From NCBI GenBank assembly GCA_903939765.1, contig CAJAIK010000122.1, forward strand, positions 1 to 33,778: 33,778 nucleotides of DNA, read 5' to 3'. A program made the translations under genes and the position numbers. Shown one piece after another: positions 7,894-19,200 of this stretch. The notes beneath the pieces are model-generated. The model did not search any database. It was not told the DNA's origin and saw nothing but the letters and a program-made list of their open reading frames with translations. Position 1 is the first letter of the stretch; each line of letters begins with the position of its first letter. The stretch comes from an uncultured Chlorobiaceae bacterium. GTDB lineage: Bacteria > Bacteroidota > Chlorobiia > Chlorobiales > Chlorobiaceae.

Positions 7894-9793
7894 GAAGCGG
7901 AACCAGCTTCAGCGACTCCTGACGAAAGATTGAGTTTGCGGCCATTCGCCCGGTAAAAGCTGAGGCCTCCATAAGAAAAACCGGCGCATCAACCTTTACC
8001 CAGTCTCCGGCAAAAAAGAGATTTGAAAACGGCGTTGCAATGCCTGGACGACGCGCATGATCACCCGGAGCCCACCGCGAAAAATTGGACTGCATCATAA
8101 AAAGCTCCTGCAACACCTTCGCTCCAACGCTTTCAGGAAACATGGCGTGAAGCTCCTGAATCATGGTTGCCTTAATCTCCTCTTCCGGCCTGATATCCTT
8201 TGGCGCAATAGCATAAGCATGCAGTTCAACAACGGTGCCGCCATGCTTTTTTGCCCAGGAAATGAAAGGCTCCTGAAAATGTGAGTAAAGAGAGATAGAG
8301 TCGGTGTAGGTATAGCCCGAAACCGTATAAAAGGGAAACTCAGCCGAATCAAGCGGGCGGTCGATCCAGAGACGGTAGACCGCGTAGGGATCCGCCTCGC
8401 CAAGCGAAGCAACCTTCGACTCAAACTCGGGACGGCCCAACTGAGAAGCTTTTACCAATTCACGGGTACCCCGCACGTTGGAAGCCACAATACAATAATC
8501 ACAGGCAAGCAACTCCCCTTCTCCGCCGCCAAAAACTCCCTCTCGCTGCACAACAAGCTTATCTCCTTCCGGCACAACGGCAAGCCTTGCAAGCGGAGCC
8601 TTGGGTGGTCCGCTCACCGGAGTGCCTGTTGCATCATAGCGTCCGGCATGGCAGGGACAGGAAAAACCCCCGGTGAGTGCATCAGGAGTGACCGGACACC
8701 CCATGTGTGTGCAACGCCCGTCATAGGCCGCGTAACCTTGCCCCTTGCGCCCGACCATGACCGGCACACCATCGGCCGTAGCAAACCCGGCAAAGCCAGT
8801 TTGCGGAACCGCCGCAGGATCAAGGCTCAAATAGAGCTTACTGCCACTCTCCGGTGAATCCACTACAACTCCTGAAACCCTCTCCCCTTCAACCTTGAGG
8901 CTCCTGGCGGTGCTCCCCTTCCGAAGCGTCACCCCAAGCTGTTTCAGTTTGGCCTCAAGAGGATCAATAAGGGCGCTCATACAGTCGCGATTGGTTATTT
9001 TGAACGCAAGCCCTTCAGGACTACCCATAAAATAAAAATGGAAATAACGAAGCGCCTCAGCCGCCGACAACACCTCCATGCGGTTCATCGTCGCATCTGC
9101 AAACGGGTGGAGCACCGTGTCGACAAATGCAGGAAGCGCATTGCCATTGCGGCAATAGGTCATAAAATCAATCGAGTCATACTTGCTGAAACTCCTTTGG
9201 TACTCATAGCGGAACAACTCCCCCATTGAGCGCAGGCCTTTGGAATTTTTCAGAAAGGAGATCAAATCAAGCCGGCGTGACTGCCCGACGATAGAGAGCA
9301 CATTGAGGGGAAACAACTTGGGCGTCTGGCCAAAAATTTCTTCGGGAGAGTCTTTAAAAAGAACAGGATAACCGGGAGACGCGGTAAAAACATCCTGCTT
9401 GACGCCTGCATAGGCAAACAACTCATTGAGATTGTAATACTGATCAAAAAAGCCATGAAAGCCGTGCTCCACCGGAAAATGCTCACCAAGGGCATCAAGA
9501 TCCCAGCCGGTAAGCTTGCCACCCAGCGCAGCAGAAGACTCCACAAGCGTCACCTCAAAACCCCTGCGGGCCAGCTCCACAGAGGCACTGATCCCGGCAA
9601 GGCCACCGCCGATGACCACCACTTTTTTTGCTATCTCAAGTTTCTCCCTCCCTTCCGATCCCTCAGGAGCCTGAGTGTAAAACTCCTTTCGCGGCTGATA
9701 ATAGCCAACCAGCCCGGCGGTTCCTGCCACGGCAACAGAGGCACCAATACCCGTGCGCCGCAGCACTGTTTTTATAAACTCACGTCGTTCCAT
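7862..9793 (-). CDS. crtU: FAD-dependent carotenoid desaturase/methyltransferase-type oxidoreductase with Rieske domain (CrtU-like)
   Basis: A 643-residue flavoprotein of the phytoene-desaturase/amine-oxidase superfamily. Residues 1-30 hold a Tat-like signal (RREFIK, then a hydrophobic alanine/glycine-rich stretch). The FAD-binding GxGxxG lies at 61-67 (IGGGLAG), followed by a glutamate-ended beta strand. A complete Rieske [2Fe-2S] site is inserted mid-protein: C361-x-H363 and C379-x-x-H382. The C-terminal FFAGDWV...MEASAFTGRMAA is the desaturase FAD signature. In green sulfur bacteria such proteins include CrtU, which turns the beta-ionone ring of gamma- or beta-carotene into the aromatic ring of chlorobactene or isorenieratene. 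The superfamily call is firm; the CrtU assignment is from memory of the family and moderately sure. It is divergent from nothing nearby and probably monocistronic. Confidence 0.75.
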   Translation of the reverse strand: MERREFIKTVLRRTGIGASVAVAGTAGLVGYYQPRKEFYTQAPEGSEGREKLEIAKKVVVIGGGLAGISASVELARRGFEVTLVESSAALGGKLTGWDLDALGEHFPVEHGFHGFFDQYYNLNELFAYAGVKQDVFTASPGYPVLFKDSPEEIFGQTPKLFPLNVLSIVGQSRRLDLISFLKNSKGLRSMGELFRYEYQRSFSKYDSIDFMTYCRNGNALPAFVDTVLHPFADATMNRMEVLSAAEALRYFHFYFMGSPEGLAFKITNRDCMSALIDPLEAKLKQLGVTLRKGSTARSLKVEGERVSGVVVDSPESGSKLYLSLDPAAVPQTGFAGFATADGVPVMVGRKGQGYAAYDGRCTHMGCPVTPDALTGGFSCPCHAGRYDATGTPVSGPPKAPLARLAVVPEGDKLVVQREGVFGGGEGELLACDYCIVASNVRGTRELVKASQLGRPEFESKVASLGEADPYAVYRLWIDRPLDSAEFPFYTVSGYTYTDSISLYSHFQEPFISWAKKHGGTVVELHAYAIAPKDIRPEEEIKATMIQELHAMFPESVGAKVLQELFMMQSNFSRWAPGDHARRPGIATPFSNLFFAGDWVKVDAPVFLMEASAFTGRMAANSIFRQESLKLVPLPIVPMKGLFA

Positions 9794-10222
9794 AAAGATA
9801 AAGAGAGCGTTAAAGCGAAGGAGAAATCCATTTTCTAACCTGTATGTTTATTTAACGATAATTAGTTTCCGAGAGAAATCCCCCTGTTTTTTGAAAATTT
9901 GACATATTACCGTTGCGTCAAAAACCGTTTTTAATGACCAACAAAGGCATCCTTGTGCTGATCGGGATGCGCCCATAAGCAAACTACTAAATTATGCTCC
10001 AAGAAGCTGCTGATCTTGCTGAATTTTCTTGGGGAAGGTGTGAGGAGAGTATCTTCAATCAAAAGAAGATATGGGGCGTGCTGTTCAGCACCGGGGGGTT
10101 AAAGTGGTTGGGGCCATGACGCGCTCGCCCGAGGCCACGCAAGCTTCTCAAAGAAGATACGAATGTGAGTAATGTCGTCGTCAAGATTACTGATGACGAC
10201 GACATTAATTAATGGTTAACGA
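9794..10222. other. Gene-free spacer between the flavoprotein gene and the autotransporter 3' end
   Basis: No convincing gene is seen on either strand in these 429 bp. The left part must hold the promoter of the minus-strand flavoprotein gene, but no clear -35/-10 pair stands out. The right end contains a strong hairpin (separate entry). The middle (about 9940-10160) has mixed composition and might be decayed coding sequence; no frame is recognisable. Confidence 0.6.
10170..10207 (-). terminator. 14-bp perfect inverted repeat downstream of the autotransporter gene
   Basis: Arms TAATGTCGTCGTCA (10170-10183) and its exact reverse complement (10194-10207) flank a 10-nt loop. The structure lies 16 nt past the stop codon of the autotransporter gene, where a terminator is expected. 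There is no T-run after the stem in the minus-strand direction, so intrinsic termination is uncertain. It could instead protect the mRNA 3' end or be a protein-binding site. Confidence 0.45.
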
Positions 10223-13200
10223 CTACCAATTGATATGGAACCCTGCCATTCCAGCATAGCTTTGCTCCGTACCTAAAGCGTCACACTCGAAATTACCGAA
10301 GAGCGTACAGACCTTGCTGACGGTCAGATTCAACCCGATACTGGCCAGCATCGAATCCACAGGCGGGTGAGCCCCCTGGATCACAAAATCAAAACCAGGC
10401 GCCGAGACAAAGGAACTCTCTGTTGACCGCTCTGTCCTGAATTCATGTTTCCATGCGGCGCTGACCACCAGCGAGAGTGCGGTATCAGCAGTAAACTCCG
10501 TTTTTGTTTTCAGTTGTATACCAAGCCGAAGTGGCATTGAATCGATGATACGATCATTATAGGATAACCCGATCGGGCTCAGCCCCCCCGCCATATTGGT
10601 TTCGGAAAATCCACTCATATGCATCGAACCATACCTTAACCCGGCGAAAGGTGTCACCTCAACGGTATTGAGCTGCTGTTTGTAACCTGCCTCAATATCA
10701 CCACTCAGAGAGTAACTGTGAAATGCACCAGTCAGATACTCATCAAAACCCGGTATCGTAAAGCTCTCTCCGCACGGCGTATCCATTGATACATCAGGAA
10801 TGGATGCATGTCGCAGCTCCTTATTGTTAAAATAATCGTATGCAAGAGTACCGGTCAAATAGAAATGATCCTGACGCATCGCTCCATAGCCGGCGATGTG
10901 CCACGCATCAACGTGACCGTTTGTTTCACGATCATGCACATTGAATGACATCCGGCCATATCCACCGGCGACGCCAATCAGCCAGGATGACGATAGCTGC
11001 TCATCAATTCCCAGAACGAAACCATCACCGCTGTCATTAGCCTTTGCCGACCCGACGATTCTGTCACCGTCCAACGTTCCCTTGCTGCTGTTTCCGGTAA
11101 TCCAGGCCCTCCAGTTGCGGGATGCACCCCGTGGCCCACCAGTTGTCGACAATAAGGAGTTACCATAGACATCATGTGAATCATTGGAAAGCCAGAATTC
11201 TTTCCGGTGTGCAATTGTCTTGAGAAAGATATCGTCAGCCACAAAACCAGCCTGCTGAAGCGCTGAAGTTCCCTCGCCCGAAAGCGAATCATAAATTCTT
11301 CCAAGCGTGGCTACATCCGGCTGGAAGAAGAGCGCCGTTGCGACAGGCCTGAAAGCAGGCGATATCTGGGCAAGTTGAATCTGATTTATTGCCGAACCGA
11401 CCGAATGCTGATTTGGCGTCAGACCTGAAGGGGAATAATCAATGACATAACCCAGGTCGATGTCAGTTCCGTTCGGAGGATAGAGCAGTGAATAGGTCGA
11501 AACCGCCGTGTCAGGAGCCTGAAGAGTGATTCCGCTGTGAGTCAAACCCCCTGCCGCCGATATCAGCACGTTCGTGTGCTGGCCGGGCAACGCATAGCCC
11601 GGAGCCGTTAAAGGATCAACCAGGTTAACCGCTATGGTGCCGGAAACATCGGCTGTGCCACTGACATTCAGCCTGTCCGTAATCTGGTTTTTAAGATCGA
11701 GATCAGCCAGATAGGTACCATTTGCCGTCTGAACAAAATTCCCGGTAAGATCGGTAGTCAGCACATGCTCACAATCGCCGGGCGAAAGAAGGCCCTCATT
11801 GGTCAAGAGGTTGCCTGCACCCAGAAAAACGGTGACGCCTGAGTTGAAAACTGCATCCACCTCATTATAGAAGGAGTTAGCCCCGGCACCCAGATCCACT
11901 GAACCGATTATCGTGCCAAAGTTATCGATATTATCATTACCGGTGTCTGCGCGTACGGCGAAACCGTCAACTCCAAGAACAGTCGTGATTATCCCGTCAT
12001 TATTGAGCTGATTGTCAGCACCATTCAGGATATAGACGCCAGCTCCCTGGCCACTGCCTCCCTCAATGTGGCTTGGTGTTGCCCCATTCAGAATATTGAC
12101 GATAATGTTTCCATCGCCATCTGGCGCATCACTCTGTGCCGTCAGTGCGATCGAATTGACACCATGAGCAATCAGGTTTCCTGTCTGGTTGATAGTGGTG
12201 AGACTAGCTGCCCCAAAACCGCCTGACGAGCCGGAAAAGAGGAATGCGCCCTTCTGTCCCGGAGGGTCGGAAGCAAGACCCACAGCGCCGCCGCCACCAC
12301 CAACGCTCTGCGAATAGAGCGCAATACTGTTGGCACCGGTGACCGTGATGGAACCTGCCGTATTATTGATCGTAACGATGCCGCCTGTGCCAATTCCGCC
12401 ATTGAGGAGGGCCAGACTGCTGGCTCCGCCGCCGGGCTGTACCAGACCGCCGCCACCACCCACCGACTGCGCGAAGATGCCGACGGAGTTGTCGCCGTCT
12501 ATGATGATGGAACCGGTATTGGTGACGCTGACATCGCCGCCCGTTCCAGAAACACTGTTCTGACCACCTATAGCAACCGGCACAACAGCTACACCGAGCG
12601 CCGAGCCTGCTGTACCACCGCCGCCACCCACCGATTGCGCCATGATACCAATCGAGTTGTTGGCATTGATCTGGACGAGACCATTGTTGACAACCGTCAC
12701 ATTACCGCCGTTGCCGCCAGCGCCGCCGTTGCCGCCAAGAGTCACCGAAGCCGTACCGATTCCTCCAATAGTCGTCAATGCACCACCGCCGTTACCGCCG
12801 CCACCGCCCACCGATTGGGCAAAAATAGCAGTAGAATTTGCGCCATTGGTCACAAGCGTGCCTGACTCGAAATTGTTGACGATGACAGCACCACCATCGC
12901 CACCACTGCCACCACTGCCTCCAACACTCACCGTGCGAGACTCCGCCGAAAAATCAGTGCCAGCACTGCCGGCAACCCCGGCAGAGCCACCGCCACCGCC
13001 GATCGATTGCGCCAATATTGCCTGCGAAGCAAAACCATCCGTCTCAATCAGGCCATAGTTACCAACCGTCACCATTCCACCATTACCGCCGCTGCCGTTG
13101 CCGCCTACGATCGTCTTGAAGCCGAGAAGATCTGCGTCAGAGTTTCCACCACCGTAACCTCCGCCACCACCCACCGACTGGGCAAAAATACCGTTGGACA

Positions 13201-16200
13201 TCGAACCCCTGGTCCAGATAGTACCATCTGCACGGTTTATGACATTGACGACACCGCCGTCTCCATACTGGCCACCACTGCCGCCCACGGCAATGGCACC
13301 AATAGCGCCACCGCCTGTGCCGCCGCCGCCGCCGATTGAATGAGCAAAAATGCCGTTTGCCTCATTACCGGCTGTATACAGTTTGTTAGCGTTGTCAACA
13401 GAGACCAGTCCGCCTGTTCCACCGCCAGAACCGGAACCGCCAACCGAAACAATCAGCCCCAACCCGTTAAAGTCAGGATCGGAGACACCACCGGCAGAAC
13501 CACCACCACCACCAGTGGACTGGGCACGAATCGCATCCGACCTTTTACCTGAGGTGCTGATCCAGGCCGTGTTCGTGATGTCAACCTCGCCGCCATTGCC
13601 ACTTGAGCCACCAGAACCGCCGACCGCAACAGCCGATATAAATGTGGAGCCGCCTTTGCCTCCACCTCCGCCGATGCTCTCCCCAAAAAGGCCGATTGCA
13701 TCGTCACCTTTTGTTATGATCGATGGAGTGTCTCCTGTGAGCGTACCATAACTGTAGATCTTCACTGTTCCGCCATTGCCGCCGCCGCTACCGCTTCCTC
13801 CTATGGTAATCGCCCCCTTACCCTTACCGCCCCCTAAGCCGCCGCCGCCGCCTACCGACTGGGCAAAAATACCTACAGAAGCAAAACCTTCAGTCTGGAT
13901 TTTTGCGGTTGACGAGTTGGTGACCGTAACACTGCCGCCATCACCACTGGCCCCGCCATACCCACCGAGAGTTATTCCTGAGAGTCCAGAGCTGCCACCG
14001 TTTCCGCCTCCACCGCCGAGCGACTGGGCGATAATACCATCGGCCTTGTCTCCTGTGGTGAGCAGGGTTGCATCATTTTTTACAGAGACGGTACCGCCGT
14101 TACCCGAAGCCCCTCCGAAACCTCCAAGGGAGAGAAGCCCACCAGCCGATCCACCATTGCCACCACCGCCACCAACCGACTGAGCAAAAATTGCCGCAGA
14201 GCTATTGCCCGTTGTCGAAATATCGGCTGTGGATGTTAGCGAGGGTGTATTCGTAACCGTTACTTCGCCGCCGTTACCCTTTGCTCCTTCAAAACCGCCA
14301 ATACTGACCAGACCTGTGAAACCAGAGGAAGCGTTGCCGCCATTGCCGCCGCCACCGCCAATCGACTGCGCCTCTATACCGTATGAATCAGATCCCGATG
14401 TCTGAATAAAACCATTGTTGGTTACATTGACAGCCAGACCGCCGCCACTTGCCCCGCCATGACCTCCGACCGTGACTCTGCCCGCTCCCTGAATCAATCC
14501 TGTCGTACTGATAGGAAAGGTCACAGCCGTTATGGCATAATCAACATACTCTGCGCCAGGAAACATGCCGTTCAAACCTACTATGGCCTGTCCGCCATCG
14601 CCGCCGCCGCCGCCGATTGATTGAGCCTTTATGCCCACCGAAGCTTTGCCGGTTGTGGTGATAAAATCATGATTGTTGACCGTCACATTACCGGCGTCAT
14701 TGCCCGTACCACCAAAGCCGCCGACATCGACCTGCACATTCACGCTGGGATTCTTGGCAGCCTTGACACTGGTGATCACCTTGCCAAGGCCCAAATGATC
14801 AAACGTACAGGAGGTGGCAAGCTGCAATGAAAGTGAATTGGCACCACCGCCGTTACCACCACCGCCGCCAATCGACTGTGCAAAAATGCCGTTTGAGCCG
14901 GCTCCTGAGGTCAGAATTCCGCCGTACTGATTAACCAGGACATCTCCCGCGGTGTTACCGATGCCTCCCATGCCACCAACAGAAACCGCAACATTTATGG
15001 CTTTTCCGGCCTGGGCATCACCTCCGGCAAGAAGCCCGGTGAACGCTCCGCCGCCATTACCTCCGCCGCCGCCGATCGACTGCGCCTTAATGCCATTGGC
15101 TGATGGGCCTATTGTCTGGATCTCACCATTGTTGGTGACACTGACATTGCTACCGAATCCGCCATCACCGCCAAATCCACCGACAGTAAGACCAACGTTG
15201 ACATTGGTATCTTCACCGGTAGGACCAACCGCGCCGCTGAACGAAAAGCCGCCATTGCCGCCACCACCGCCGATCGATTGCGCCAGAATACCGTCGGAAT
15301 CCTTGCCGGTGACCACGGTTACCGGCTGAAAGATCGTACCGAGCTCTGCAACTTGCTGTTGCTGGATCGAGGAAGAACCTGTGCTGATATTGCCGGTATT
15401 GTTGACGGTGACTGTGCCAGCCTCGCTGCCAACTCCTCCGAACCCGCCCACTGAGGCTGATATCTGCTTCGAATCAGGACCGCCGATAGAACCGGCAACA
15501 CTCAAACCTCCATTGCCGCCACCGCCGCCGATCGACTGCGCCAGTATGCCAACCGAGGCATCGCCGATTGTTGAAGTATCACCGATGCGTGTAACACCTA
15601 CAGCTTTGCCCGCACCTCCGGAACCGCCGAATCCGCCTACCGAGGCAGTGATAGATGGCACATTGTTGCTGCTGGCAAAATTAAAGGTTCCTGCAACGCT
15701 CAAACCTCCGTTGCCGCCACCGCCGCCAAGAGATTGTGCGACCACTCCGTCAGCATGATTCCCGAGAGTCGAGATGATTCCGGTGGATGCAACCGTGACC
15801 GTGCCGGCATCACCGGCTAATCCGCCAAAACCGCCAAGTGAAGCTGAAAGGCTGAAACTGTTCCCTTCCGGCACAGAGAGTGTACCAGCAAAACTGAAAC
15901 CTCCGTTACCGCCGCCGCCGCCGACAGACTGCGCCAGAATGCCGTTCGATCCATCTGCATGGGTCAGGATGTTGTCAACGCTGATGACATCAACCGCTCC
16001 TGCACTGTTGCCGGCAGCACCGAAGCCCCCAACACTGAGGGAGAGAGAGGCTTGGGCGTCTGTCGTCGCAGTGAAAGCGCCGGAGAAGCCGCCATTACCG
16101 CCACCGCCACCGATTGACTGCGCCTCGATACCGTTGGCGCTCTGGCCTGTCGTCTCTATTGTCGCTATGTTATCGACAATGCTGTTCGTGCTGTTAACAT

Positions 16201-19200
16201 TAACCACACCTCCCAAGCCACCGGCGGAGCCGCTGCCACCAATACTTGCACCCAAACCTGCATTACCAAGAGCAAAAGAACCTGCAAGTGAAAAACCGCC
16301 GTTACCACCGCTACCGCCGATAGACTGAGCTTCGATACCATTGGAGCGGTCACCTCCGGTCTTGATTGTTCCGACATTATTGACCGTCACGGTCTTTCCA
16401 TCACCTCCACCGCCAGACATCTTACTAAAACCGCCGATGGAGAGCGTACCTGCGAATTTGGAGCCTGCCGTCAGCCCGATTGAAAAGCCGCCGTTACCTC
16501 CACCACCGCCGAGTGACTGAGCCAGTATGCCGTTAGAATCAACACCCTTCGTCAATATATTGTTATAGCTTGTAACCGTTACCATGCCCGCATCGCCAGC
16601 GGCAGAACCAAAGCCGCCAACGGAAGCCGTAAAGGCACCGCCTGAAGTCGAAGCGCTCAATCCGCCGGAAAATCCGCCGTTGCCGCCACCGCCGCCGATC
16701 GACTGTGCCATAATACCGTTGGAACGTGCGCCATCCGTCTCGAGGGTTACTACTCCTGCTTCTGGCGCGATCAGGAGAGGGATGCCAGCAGTCGCCTGGG
16801 CGTAACTGTCAACCTCAACAGCATCGGCATCACCGCCGCCAGCGCCGAAACCGCCAACAGAGAGCCCGAGAGCAGCCGAGCCTGTCGTAAAAGCACCGGC
16901 AATCGAGAAGCCGCCATTGCCGCCACCACCACCGAGAGATTGTGCCTCGATACCGTTGGAATCAGCGCCCTTTGTCCAGATTGTGCCATAGTTCTGCACT
17001 GTAACTGAAGAGGCATCTCCTCCGATCGAACCTTTACCGCCAATCGAAACAGAACCTCCAAACTCAGAGCCACCGGAAAGTCCGATCGAAAAACCGCCAT
17101 TGCCGCCGCCGCCACCGATTGACTGAGCAAGGATACCGTTGGACTTGTCACCCAGCGTCAGGATATTATTATAGCTTGTTACTGATACCGTTTCACTCTT
17201 TCCACCACCCCCAGTCGCAAAACCGCCAACCGAAACACCGGCGGCAGCCCCCTGCAGAGCAACGCCGATTGTTGCCGAAAAGCCTCCGTTTCCACCTCCA
17301 CCACCGAGGGATTGCGCAAAAATACCGTTCGACTGGTCGCCATCGGTCTCCAGTGTAGTGATTCCATAGACTGGAGAATTAAGACCAGTTGTGCCGTAAC
17401 TGTTGACCGTGACCGCCCCGGCATCTCCACCGCCTGCGCCGAACCCGCCAACCGAGACACCTATTCCTACTGCACCGACCGTAAATGCACCGGAGACGGA
17501 AAGTCCGCCATTACCACCGCCGCCGCCGAGGGATTGCGCCTCAATGCCATTGGAGTTAAAGCCCTTGGTATAAATCGTGCCCGTATTGGTGACCATGACG
17601 TCTGAGGAGGCTCCTGCCGTACCACCGAAACCACCAACCGAAACTGCTCCCGCTGCGCCGATGCCCTCAAAGGCCGCAGAGCCCGCAGCAGAGAAACTGA
17701 ATCCGCCATTACCGCCTCCGCCGCCGAGTGACTGCGCAAGGATGCCACTGGAATTATCGAAAAGTGTGCTGATATTGCCTGAACCGGTAACAACTACCAA
17801 ACCAGCGGAACCGCCGGAACCGCCGGAACCACCAACCGAAACGCCGATACCCGCAAGACCACCGAAAGTGATATTACCGCTGAAACCGCCATTACCGCCA
17901 CCACCGCCGATCGACTGCGCCAGAATACCATAGGCGTCATTGCCTGTCACGCCCTCTGTACCTGTTGAGAGATTGCCAGTGGAATGCACGGTAACCGCTG
18001 CAGCAGAGCCGCCACTGTCACCTTTGCCGCCGATGTTGACACTTGCACCCGCTGCAGATCCAAGCGACAGGCCGATGGTCGAACCTCCATTACCGCCGCC
18101 GCCACCCACCGACTGTGCAATGATTGCACTTGCCTGATCACCGGTGGTTGTAATGTTGCCAATGCTGGTAACGTCCACCGTAGAACCATCGCCGCCACTT
18201 GAGCCATCTCCACCGAGACCGACCGCCGCTGAAACGCCACCGAAAGTAAGGGCTCCCGAGCCCGCGAAGCCGCCGTTGCCTCCGCCACCGCCAACCGACT
18301 GCGCAAAAATACCCGAAGACTGCATGCCGGATGTCTCGATATCACCCGTGCTGTTCACGGTGACACTGCCGCCATTGCCACCACCGCTGCCCGAACCACC
18401 GATTGCCACGGCTCCGCCAAACGATCCGGTGCTGGCGGAAAGCGCTGCACTGAAACCGCCGTTGCCACCGCCGCCGCCGACCGACTGTGCAAAAATAGCG
18501 TCCGACATATCCCCGAGAGTCGTGATATTGCCGACGCTATTGACAATCACACTATTACCGGTTGCACCGCTTCCTCCACTCCCGCCGAGCGTGACCGCTG
18601 CCGAGCCGAGACCTTGCAGGCTGCCGGAAAGCGATGCGGCAAAACCACCGTTGCCACCGCCGCCGCCGATCGACTGCGCCAGAATACCATTGGAATTATC
18701 TCCGCCAGTAAAAATATTATTGTGTAACGTACTATTGCCACTGGTCACACTCACCGTACCGGCACTGTTACCGATGCCGCCGCTGCCACCCAGGGAGATC
18801 CCGGCACTTGCGGAACCACTGAGAGCAAGCGTACCGGCAAAGCCGCCGTTACCGCCGCCGCCGCCGATTGACTGCGCCAGTATGCCGTCAGCGTTTTGAC
18901 CAAAGGTAACAAGAGTGTATTGACTGCCAAGTATTGACTGACCAGCGCCATCAGCAGTAACATCCACATTGCCGGCAACCTGACCGCCGCCGCCCGAGCC
19001 GCCAACACCGACTGAAACGCTGCCCAAAAGAGAAAGTGAGCCGACGGCTGAAAAGCCGCCATTGCCGCCGCCGCCGCCAAGCGATTGCGCCAGAATGCCG
19101 GTGGAGTTATCTCTCCAGGTGAGGATTGATCCGGAACTGTTCACCGTCACCGTGCCGGACGCTCCCCCTGAAGCCCCTTCTCCTCCGACGCCGACACTGA

